The position numbers were made by a program, and so were the translations under genes. A stretch of DNA of 64,000 bases from Actinoallomurus bryophytorum (lineage in GTDB: Bacteria; Actinomycetota; Actinomycetes; Streptosporangiales; Streptosporangiaceae): assembly GCF_006716425.1 (NCBI RefSeq), contig NZ_VFOZ01000001.1:2666001-2730000 (forward strand), in the 5' to 3' direction. This document shows positions 28,054 through 35,467 of the stretch, piece after piece (within the stretch, counting starts at the first letter, position 1; every line of letters starts with the position of its first letter). Under the pieces are notes generated by a model. The model had not been told where the DNA came from and made no database searches. It worked only from the letters and a program-made list of their open reading frames with translations.

Positions 28054-28500
28054 ATGTCCGGCGTAGCGGACGTCTTTCTGTCTCTTGGGGGCTGCGACCG
28101 TACGGTCGTCCGCCGCCTGGTCCGGGTCCTGCGCGAGCTCGACGTGACCGTGTTCGTCGACGAAGATTCGATCGGTTTCTTCGAGGGCATCATCTCCGGA
28201 ATCGAGAACGCGTTCGTCCGTGCCGGTTGATAGTTGTTTATTATTCCGCAGGTTATCCGAGCCGCCCGGCCTGCCAGTTCGAGCTGACGCCGGCATTCCT
28301 CGCTGACCAGCGGGAGCGCGACCGAACCGCCAGCTGATTTCATCAACCCGGGGCGGGAGATCGGCCACATCCAGCCAGCCAAACTGCTCGATGCCCGGTT
28401 CGCGGCTGCCCCGGCTGAACCTCGATCGACTCGGGAGTTCGCGCTGCGCATCCGCGACCGCGCCAACGGGATTCAGGGCCGCCTCTGCGGCGTGATTTGA
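28054..28500 (+). pseudogene. Frameshifted TIR-domain gene remnant
   Basis: The first frame (MSGVADVFLSLGGCDRTVVR, then VFVDEDSIGFFEGIISGIEN) is the start of a TIR domain, stopping at 28230. Homology continues in a second frame (IVVYYSAGYPSRPACQFELT) and a third (NPGREIGHIQPAKLLDARF). At least two frameshifts have occurred, and nothing follows the TIR region. The catalytic Glu (C-Q-F-E-L) would have been present. It sits back to back with the macro-domain gene, 260 bp away. Confidence 0.75.
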
Positions 28501-28759
28501 CCGGCCGGCGCTGGTACCCAGGATAGGTCGAGGGTGCGCCCGGCTTTGCCGACGGTGCCGGGAGCAGTGGGCGCTGCACGGCGCCCTGATCGCGGTCGAC
28601 CTGCCGCTGACCTAAGAGCCATACATGGCCCGGTGCCGGTCCTGGCTGGGCTGCCCCGCGTATAGCCAGCACCAACGGGATTCCTGGCATTACGAAGACT
28701 CCGGGCGAGGAGATCTCCTCGCACTGGGTGCCGTGATCAGGCATCGACTCCGCAAGCCA

Positions 28760-29800
28760 TTAAGCACGACCGGGTTTTTCGGATTTCGCAAGCTCGATTC
28801 GTTCATCTAGCGCGGATTGCACTGCATCTCGCTCCACGCCATACCGGGCGATTACCGCCACCTCCGACAGCCCGCAAGAATGGCCTGGCGCCAAGAGATG
28901 CGTGACCAACGCATCCACGATGTGCTCCGCAGTGGTCGCGGGGTCACCGCACCCAGAACCGGAGCCCAGCAAAGGCAGAACAAGCGAACGGAGTGCCTCA
29001 CCACGCGCGTTCAGTTGATCGACAATGTCCAGGGCGTTGCGAACGCATGCACGGATGTCCTGAACCTGTCGGTATCCAACACCCGGCATACCCTCAACCG
29101 CAGCTACCACGAGGACCCGTTTGACGTTGTTACGTCTGGACAGGCCAAAAGGCCTGGTGACAAGTACACGACCCGGTTCAACGGCGCCGAACTCCGGCAC
29201 CTGTTTCCTTAGCTCGTCGGCAATTTGGTCGCATATGACGGCCCCATCCTGGTCCCGCAAAGCCGCCCGGAATCGGATCGCACTGGAAATGGAGGCATCA
29301 TTGAAACGTGAGAGTTCTAGCGCAGTGTTTTCGGATGCAAGCCAAACATCATATGCCTTGAGCGTCTCAATCGACCCCGTCACCAGGCAGAACCGGGTCG
29401 AGATCTGATAACGCGCAGACCAAGCGCTCTTAGAGTACGGCAACACTAGCCGGTCAGCAGCCCACCTGAGCGCTTCCAGTTCAGCGACCAACGACGCGGT
29501 TTGCGCCTCTTGCCGGTCGACGCGCGCGGCGATGCGCGAGGATCGTACGCCGTACCACCAAACGAATACAAAAGCAGCAAAGGCGCCTGTAAACTTGAAA
29601 CCAAAGAGCTGTCCCCCGGTGGCACTTTCGGGGAACAACGAGAAAATGAGTAACACCGGAAATAGCGCAAAAAGCAACCATTCTACTAACCATCGTGCGG
29701 CCTGCCCTCCACCCCGCCAGGAGGGGGTAAGGTATCTGAGGGTTAATCCACAAATTAGAGCCATTGAAGCGCTGCAAAAGATCAGCACCTGAGTGCTCAA
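28760..29800 (-). CDS. Membrane-anchored macro-domain protein, Thoeris-II-effector-like
   Basis: The first 90 residues of this 346-residue protein hold two or three membrane segments (about 5-23, 36-56, 66-86). A short coiled coil (90-120) follows. A macro-type domain then spans about 135-335, with ASENTALELSRFNDASIS at 155-172 and a glycine loop, LPLLGSGSGCGD, at 275-286. Macro domains bind ADP-ribose and related molecules. A membrane-plus-macro layout is reported for the type II Thoeris effector ThsA, which responds to an ADP-ribose-like signal made by a TIR enzyme. Its start overlaps the rpiB stop by 4 bp, so it is the last gene of the SIR2 locus. The effector role is inference. Confidence 0.75.
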   Translation of the reverse strand: MSTQVLIFCSASMALICGLTLRYLTPSWRGGGQAARWLVEWLLFALFPVLLIFSLFPESATGGQLFGFKFTGAFAAFVFVWWYGVRSSRIAARVDRQEAQTASLVAELEALRWAADRLVLPYSKSAWSARYQISTRFCLVTGSIETLKAYDVWLASENTALELSRFNDASISSAIRFRAALRDQDGAVICDQIADELRKQVPEFGAVEPGRVLVTRPFGLSRRNNVKRVLVVAAVEGMPGVGYRQVQDIRACVRNALDIVDQLNARGEALRSLVLPLLGSGSGCGDPATTAEHIVDALVTHLLAPGHSCGLSEVAVIARYGVERDAVQSALDERIELAKSEKPGRA

Positions 29801-30288
29801 TTATTACGCTCATTAGTAGCCGACAACGAGCCCTTTTCGACTCGGCCTCTATTTTCGTAGGCCGAGATGAGGCCGATACGCCGCGCATGGCGCTCTCCAG
29901 AGAAGCCTGTCTCCCTCCAGCAGTCGACTATTTCGACAGCGAGCTCCGGAGCAACAACTCTGGCGCCGATAGCCAGGACATTTGCGTCATTGTCCCGACG
30001 TGCGAGTTTGGCAAAGTAAGGACTATTACAGAGAGCCGCGCGGATGCCACAAACTTTGTTGGCAGCAATCATCTCACCTTGACCACTCCCACCAAGAACG
30101 ATTCCCCAGTCCGCCTCTTCGCGAGCGACAAGTTCGGCGACCGCGAAGCAGAACGGCGGATAGTCGACGGACTCCCGTGAGGTGGTACCGACATCGATAA
30201 TCTCTGTGTTAACCTCACCATTTAGATGCTCGAACAGGTATGTTTTTAGGTCTATACCGGCATGGTCGGAACCGATAGCAATTCTCAC
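29797..30288 (-). CDS. RpiB/LacAB-family sugar-phosphate isomerase
   Basis: This 163-residue protein of the ribose-5-phosphate isomerase B fold has GSDHAGIDLKTYL at 6-18 and GGSGQGEMIAANKV around 66-80. The catalytic position in that loop carries Glu, as in the mycobacterial RpiB type, rather than the Cys of E. coli. RpiB interconverts ribose-5-phosphate and ribulose-5-phosphate; relatives act on other aldose phosphates. It overlaps both neighbours by 4 bp (30285-30288 and 29797-29800). In this setting it probably acts on a ribose product of the neighbouring enzymes rather than in central metabolism. Confidence 0.85.
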   Translation of the reverse strand: MRIAIGSDHAGIDLKTYLFEHLNGEVNTEIIDVGTTSRESVDYPPFCFAVAELVAREEADWGIVLGGSGQGEMIAANKVCGIRAALCNSPYFAKLARRDNDANVLAIGARVVAPELAVEIVDCWRETGFSGERHARRIGLISAYENRGRVEKGSLSATNERNN

Positions 30289-31199
30289 GACTCGTCCCCT
30301 CTCGGCGACGTTGCGGCGATAGCAGCGAATACCGTATTTGCGTCAGGAATTTCAAATATCCGGCTCACGGCAAACGCCCAACCCCAAAGGAAGTAACGCC
30401 ACCCGTCCTCCACCTCGAGATGCCGGTCGGACGCCTGGTCATTGGCGATCTGAAAGAAGTTCGGCTCTCCCTGCATCACGAAGCGATAGTTGAAGTCCCA
30501 GACCACAGAATGCAGAGGGAGGATTACACTCGGCGTCACAGGAGAACCTGGCCGGTCCTTCCCGAGTCCAGTCGCATTGACTATCAACGATCCTTCAGGA
30601 AGCGACGAAACGAGGGCATCAGACACTCGTCCACAGGCTTCGACCTGAACCGGCACTGGGTTGTCCCATCCGATGACCTTGTCGCGCAGCACGGCGACCC
30701 GTTCCTCGTCGATGTCCAGCACTCTGATCTGGCGACAGCCAAGACTCGGGTCCGCCGAAAGGGTGTGCGCAAGAGCGGTCCCGGCCCCCCCAGCCCCAAG
30801 GATCAGCGCGATGCCGTCGGCCGCGAATCTTTCACGCTCACTTAGCAGCGCTGAACTCACTTCGCGGGTCGAAAAGAAATCGTTGGCGTCGGCCCCGATG
30901 GCTCCGTCGCTGTCCCTGAAGAGGACCCCAACCTCCTTGAGACGGCGCGCCGCCGGCATCCATGTCTTGATTTCGTGCCCACACGCCTCGTACATCGCGA
31001 CTTTATGGCTGGTAACAAGTGCACCACTTACGTGCCGGTCTCCGGCCACCCGGTCCACGACCGCCCGGTACTCATTAGGTGATGCGTCGAGCGGGAGGTC
31101 GACCCCAACGAGTGATGCCGCGAGGCCCAGTTTCGTCGTCCAGGTTGGGAACAGCGATAGCGCGGCCGAGCCACCCGTGGAAACACCGACGAAGAGCAT
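30285..31199 (-). CDS. AroE-like (shikimate dehydrogenase family) oxidoreductase
   Basis: I choose the ATG at 31199 for MLFVGVSTGGSAALS; the frame is open to 31427 but that part overlaps the SIR2 gene in another frame. The 304-residue protein has the AroE substrate domain, with GVDLPL and ALVTSHKVAMYEAC (candidate catalytic Lys66), GAIGADANDFFS in place of the usual N-T-D-G, and the nucleotide motif LILGAGGAGTALA (132-144). The changed substrate motifs suggest something other than shikimate. It lies 19 bp after the SIR2 fusion and overlaps rpiB by 4 bp. Confidence 0.8.
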   Translation of the reverse strand: MLFVGVSTGGSAALSLFPTWTTKLGLAASLVGVDLPLDASPNEYRAVVDRVAGDRHVSGALVTSHKVAMYEACGHEIKTWMPAARRLKEVGVLFRDSDGAIGADANDFFSTREVSSALLSERERFAADGIALILGAGGAGTALAHTLSADPSLGCRQIRVLDIDEERVAVLRDKVIGWDNPVPVQVEACGRVSDALVSSLPEGSLIVNATGLGKDRPGSPVTPSVILPLHSVVWDFNYRFVMQGEPNFFQIANDQASDRHLEVEDGWRYFLWGWAFAVSRIFEIPDANTVFAAIAATSPRGDES

Positions 31200-31218
31200 C
31201 GTGGCGTTGGAGATCGGA

Positions 31219-33105
31219 TTATCTTCCACCGTCCATGCCTTCTCGTCGATAGTCGTCCCAGAGTCGTTCGATGTCGTAAGTCTGATCATAGACGCCGAAT
31301 GCAACCTCCAGCAGTCGCACACGGTCCATCGATGCCTTTGTTCGATGCCAGATCCCTCTTGGGATGAGGATATAGTCACCTTTCTCAAGAATAAGGGATG
31401 CGATTCTTGGATCGTACTGATCCGCATCCCTATTCAAGTCCTCAGAGCAGATTTCTAGACCGATATTGTCATCAAGTGCGACGAAAAGTTCGTCCCTGCA
31501 AAGGTGCCGCTGAAAGCTGAGCTTGCCATGGGCCTCGATCGTGAGCAGCCGTACCGATGCGGTCTCCTGATCGGCCAGGATCTCGATCGCTCCCCAGGGC
31601 CGCTTGTCGATCTTCACCATCCTTCGCTCCGACTCGAGAAGACCGACAAACTCCCTGTTGAAGGCAGATGTCGTCTGGGTAACACCCCAAGGGAAAAAGA
31701 TCTCGTATCGATCGGTAATGGTTTCGTGAATCGTGCGGACGTGCTCGGTGAGTTCCTCTTCTCTTTCCACCAGTTGTTGCGAGATCACGAGTACACCTGT
31801 GCGCACATCAGCCTTCGGATACCACTCACGTGCACGCTCACGAGCGAGCGCGAGTGTGTTGCCAGAGAAGGTGATCGAGTCGAGGATGAGAATACGGCGC
31901 ATGGTTTTATCCGGATGCGACAGCGTGTCAGGAGTATCGCTCTTTACGCGACGGTTGAACGTTCGCGAGTTCTCTTCACCCTCCACGACTATTTCGGCAA
32001 TTTCTATGTGGTCGTCCTCAAGTCCCGATTGCATGTGCCTCTTGAGCTCAGGACCACCGGGAGCAGATGGATCATTTATAAAAAAAACAAGATCGGGCTC
32101 GAACTCAAGGACCTTGTGGGTAAAGTTCTGAACCAGCCGCGTAATGGTTGTATAGTTGATATATCCAAGCCCCTTGCGCTCTTTATCGAGAATCGCCTGC
32201 TGTACCTTTGCGCGTTGTTTTTGCGCTGCCGGATCGTTAAGTTCCTTAAGCTGCACAGCGAGACTGAGCTGAGTGAAGAAGCCATCGAAGTCACCGATGT
32301 TAACTGTGACGCCCGGATTGAGCACGTGCGCACGCTCACCCTCGACGACTCGGACACCGGCCCGATCGATGACCCGTTCCGTCTCGGCGCCGGACTCATA
32401 TCGGACGTGGAACAGGTGACCAGCGTTTCCCTGCGCGGAGCCGGGCCGGGTCAGCAGCGTACCTAGGAGGTCCACGTCTTGGGCTGACTGCCCGACCATG
32501 ATGGTGAAGCCGTCGAGCAGACGATGGAGCGCCGACAAGATGCCGGGATCGAAGGCACCGGTCTCGGAGGGCGTCATGAGGAAAAGTCGTGTTGCCACAT
32601 CGCCGTGCAATTTGATGATCACAGGTCCGCGGGTGTTGGTGTCGAGGACACGGGCGATGAGCTCGTCCGACACTTCGCCTCTGACCAGGACTTTGATGCG
32701 CTCGGCCGGCATCAAGCGGTAGAAAGCTGTCTCCAGCAGTGAGTCCCAGTTGGTCGTCAGTACGACGCGGATTAGACCCTGCTTGGCGAGCTCGGCCAGA
32801 TGCATGTAGCCCGTCGAAGGCCGCTTACCAACGAGATACGGCTCCAGCAGATGATAACGATTGCTGCCTACCGCACTTTCGGTCCCAAAGTAGTCAACCA
32901 GGCACTCGATCGGACCTTCGAATGGGGCCAGGTCGAGATCCTGGTCCTCGCAGATCCTCCTTGCGAGGGCGGGCCATGACGGCACCCCACTGTTGATCGA
33001 AGCGCCCGCGCCGAGGATGACCGTGGCTCCAAGACCACTGCTCTTCTTGGCCGAGATGAGCTCGCCCGCGATCGTTCGTATCGTGGTCTTTGACGGTTGT
33101 GCCAT
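31219..33105 (-). CDS. SIR2-phosphoribosyltransferase-cupin fusion protein
   Basis: This 628-residue protein starts at an ATG preceded by GGAG at seven bases. Residues 20-280 form a SIR2-like domain with the NAD site GAGAS (32-36), TTNWD (117-121) and KLHGD (165-169), keeping the catalytic Asn and His. Residues about 305-480 form a type I phosphoribosyltransferase with the PRPP loop LILDSITFSGNT (406-417). Residues about 500-620 are a cupin of the sugar-phosphate isomerase type (RPWGAIEIL at 502-510, IPRGIWHR at 581-588). One chain thus carries NAD cleavage, PRPP chemistry and a sugar-binding barrel. I know no described protein with this order. It is the core of the locus. Confidence 0.85.
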   Translation of the reverse strand: MAQPSKTTIRTIAGELISAKKSSGLGATVILGAGASINSGVPSWPALARRICEDQDLDLAPFEGPIECLVDYFGTESAVGSNRYHLLEPYLVGKRPSTGYMHLAELAKQGLIRVVLTTNWDSLLETAFYRLMPAERIKVLVRGEVSDELIARVLDTNTRGPVIIKLHGDVATRLFLMTPSETGAFDPGILSALHRLLDGFTIMVGQSAQDVDLLGTLLTRPGSAQGNAGHLFHVRYESGAETERVIDRAGVRVVEGERAHVLNPGVTVNIGDFDGFFTQLSLAVQLKELNDPAAQKQRAKVQQAILDKERKGLGYINYTTITRLVQNFTHKVLEFEPDLVFFINDPSAPGGPELKRHMQSGLEDDHIEIAEIVVEGEENSRTFNRRVKSDTPDTLSHPDKTMRRILILDSITFSGNTLALARERAREWYPKADVRTGVLVISQQLVEREEELTEHVRTIHETITDRYEIFFPWGVTQTTSAFNREFVGLLESERRMVKIDKRPWGAIEILADQETASVRLLTIEAHGKLSFQRHLCRDELFVALDDNIGLEICSEDLNRDADQYDPRIASLILEKGDYILIPRGIWHRTKASMDRVRLLEVAFGVYDQTYDIERLWDDYRREGMDGGR

Positions 33106-33188
33106 TGATGGACTCCGTAGTTCTGCGCCGCGACTGAGACCGCCGCAGCGCACGAGGTGGGGGGCAGGAGCCGTCCGCTAGAGCGAGG

Positions 33189-34175
33189 TCAGGTGTCACC
33201 CGCCGAGTCACTGAGCGCGTCCTCTATGGCGAACAGGATCCGGGCGCTTTCCAGGCCGTCCCGTATCGATGTACCGATCAACGACTCACCTTGCAGATGC
33301 CGGCAGAAGTCCTCTACCTCCGCCCCGTACAGGTTCACTGGGGAGAAGGTCTCTTCCAGACGTCCGTCGTTGCTGTGGATTTCCAGCGTGCGCGCACTCC
33401 GCTCACCGAACATCGCGGGCACCTTAACGGCCCCCTCAGCAAAGTTGATCACCAGGTCGTTGGCGTCAGTACTGCCTGCTTGAGACGCCATGATGGTCAC
33501 GATCGAGTGGTCGTAGCCAAGGTGTGCGCTCACGGTGTCGAGCCGCTCGACCTCCCGCCGCCGTGCGCCGAGAGCACTGATACGGCCAGGCACTCCGAAG
33601 AGACACAGGGCGAGGTCCAAGGCGTGTACGCCGGCGTCGAACATCGCGTTCGACCCACCTCGTCGCGGATCGAGTTTCCAGGTCGCGCTTGGAGCCTCGT
33701 GGTTCAGCCAGAAGGACCACTGCAGGGCAGCGGATGAAACCGGTCCAAGCTGTTCCTCTTTAAGGATCTCCTGCAGCTTTCCCACCACTGGTTGGTGCCG
33801 TAGGTGATGAGCGACCATTACCGGCTTGACGCTGTCCCTCAGGAGAGCGGTCATCTCACCGAGGTCATCACGGTTCGCCACAAGCGGTTTTTCGCAGACT
33901 ATCGGCTTCTCGAGAGACAACGCGAAGCGAACCTGCTCGGTGTGTAGGAACGGCGGCGACGCGACGTAAACGATGTCGTAGTCGTCCTTCCAGAGAGCGA
34001 ACTCCTGGAGATCAGTTGTCACCCGGACCTGCGGGGCGAGTCGACTGATCTCCGTGAGCTTTGTGGTGTCCCTGCCCTGGGCGACTGTCACCCGGCAGAT
34101 CGGAGAGTCGAGCAGTGCTGGGATGGTCCTCTTCTTACCCGTCCCAGTCGCGGAGAGCATTCCGATCCTGAACAC
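33189..34175 (-). CDS. Gfo/Idh/MocA-family sugar oxidoreductase
   Basis: This 328-residue protein has a Rossmann N-terminus (MFRIGMLSATGTGKKRTIP), the family motif C-E-K-P-L near residue 95, and the substrate-domain segment GGSNAMFDAGVHALDLALCL with the usual D-x-G-x-H. The usual G-x-G-x-x-G loop is altered (S-A-T-G-T-G). The family oxidises or reduces sugars and cyclitols with NAD(P). It ends 83 bp before the SIR2 fusion start, on the same strand. Confidence 0.85.
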   Translation of the reverse strand: MFRIGMLSATGTGKKRTIPALLDSPICRVTVAQGRDTTKLTEISRLAPQVRVTTDLQEFALWKDDYDIVYVASPPFLHTEQVRFALSLEKPIVCEKPLVANRDDLGEMTALLRDSVKPVMVAHHLRHQPVVGKLQEILKEEQLGPVSSAALQWSFWLNHEAPSATWKLDPRRGGSNAMFDAGVHALDLALCLFGVPGRISALGARRREVERLDTVSAHLGYDHSIVTIMASQAGSTDANDLVINFAEGAVKVPAMFGERSARTLEIHSNDGRLEETFSPVNLYGAEVEDFCRHLQGESLIGTSIRDGLESARILFAIEDALSDSAGDT

Positions 34176-34480
34176 AAGATTCCCTTCGCAAACTCGTCAT
34201 TGATCGTCGATCCGCACACCGCCACGTCAGCCACCGCGCACAGGGGCTGTCTGGGGCGTAAACAAGATGGGATCACAAGAATCCCGCCGCAGTGGAGAAG
34301 CGGATGGCTCCATGCCTCAGTCCCAAGTGTCGCGTTGTTCCCTCCCGCACACAAGAATTTCACTGCTCGGCCCATGTACGTTTCCTACCGCCTCCGTTAG
34401 TTCTCCTTAAGGCCCGAGAACGCGGCGAAGCTTGGCCGAGGGCGTTGCTGTTATCACTGCTTTATCGACCGACCCGAAAC
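34176..34480. other. Intergenic region inside the SIR2 locus
   Basis: A gap of about 305 bp on the path of transcription between the oxygenase-like and Gfo/Idh/MocA genes. Short frames show no domains. It is the longest gap in the locus and may hold a second promoter for the downstream five genes. Confidence 0.4.
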
Positions 34481-35449
34481 TCAGGACCATGCGATGAGCT
34501 CGCCGCGGCTGGTGAACCCGAGGAAGAAGGTGATGGCGACCCGGCGGCCGTTCAAACCGGGGTCGACCGCGTGGAAATAGCGAGGATCGAACAGAAGGGC
34601 GTCACCGAGCCCTGCGGATAATGAGATCGTCTGTTCTCCGTCCACCACTACCGGGTGATAGCCGTATCCGTTTCGCGAAGTTACGTCGGCCGGATTCCAT
34701 TTGTGCCGCCAGATCCGAGTAGTTCCTCCTTGAGTGGGTACTGAGGTCCAGGCATTGAACGCAAGCTGGACCGCTGGGGTACCGTCGTCGAAGAGCTCTG
34801 ATCCGAATTCCCGACGAACATCGTCGAAGTGGATGAGCGCCCCATTGTTGATCTCACGGACAGCGCCGAGAAACAGGTCACGACCGGAAACTCGTGCCGG
34901 ACGGAGTGGAGTCCCCCAGGCCTCAGAGAGGTGGTCGATTGAATAGGCGAGCGGGTCTGTATCGCCCATCCAGGTGCTCCAGCAACGACGTGCATGCAGC
35001 ACATCTTCCCAGTACTCCGAGCGCAACCCCTGCCCGTCCAGGTAATCGTTTACTACGGGGCCGAAACGGGCGATCGGTGGGTTTACCCTTGCACTCTCAT
35101 AACGCTCCATTGGAAATCCCGGGTCCCCGATTATCTCCATCGTACTGCGGCAAATACTCTCGGGCAAAAACCTCTCGATGAGCAAGGCGGCTACACGGCC
35201 ACAGATGATCTGTGCGATGTCCTCCCGCGATACTGCATTGGCCGGAATAGTGCGAGTCTTGAAAAGAGGATCTGCAACGTTTGGTGGAGTCGATATCGAA
35301 CTATCCGTTGCCGCCACTATAACCCCTAGAGCCGCTAGAACCCCCGCATTGGAATCCGATAGGTGCGACCCCCGCAATGGCGATGATGCCGCCAGAATAT
35401 TTCTGCGTTGAAGAGTTGCCGGGTTTCCAAAGTGAACAGGCAACTGCAA
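34481..35449 (-). CDS. 2OG-Fe(II) oxygenase-like protein
   Basis: The frame gives 322 residues; the first 50 or so look poorly conserved and the true start may be later. The C-terminal half carries the double-stranded beta-helix signature of 2-oxoglutarate oxygenases: H-F-D in GALIHFDDVRREFG, a distal His in DPRYFHAVDPG, and the Arg of NGRRVAITFFLGF. Such enzymes hydroxylate or desaturate small molecules or residues. It starts 18 bp after the NB-ARC regulator stop, on the same strand. Family assignment is fairly firm, substrate unknown. Confidence 0.65.
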   Translation of the reverse strand: MQLPVHFGNPATLQRRNILAASSPLRGSHLSDSNAGVLAALGVIVAATDSSISTPPNVADPLFKTRTIPANAVSREDIAQIICGRVAALLIERFLPESICRSTMEIIGDPGFPMERYESARVNPPIARFGPVVNDYLDGQGLRSEYWEDVLHARRCWSTWMGDTDPLAYSIDHLSEAWGTPLRPARVSGRDLFLGAVREINNGALIHFDDVRREFGSELFDDGTPAVQLAFNAWTSVPTQGGTTRIWRHKWNPADVTSRNGYGYHPVVVDGEQTISLSAGLGDALLFDPRYFHAVDPGLNGRRVAITFFLGFTSRGELIAWS

Positions 35450-35467
35450 AACGCCTTCTGATCAGGG

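Noticed and set aside
31199-31427. Longer start for the AroE-like protein, giving 380 residues
   Set aside because: The extra 76 codons overlap the cupin end of the SIR2 fusion in another frame and have no family similarity.
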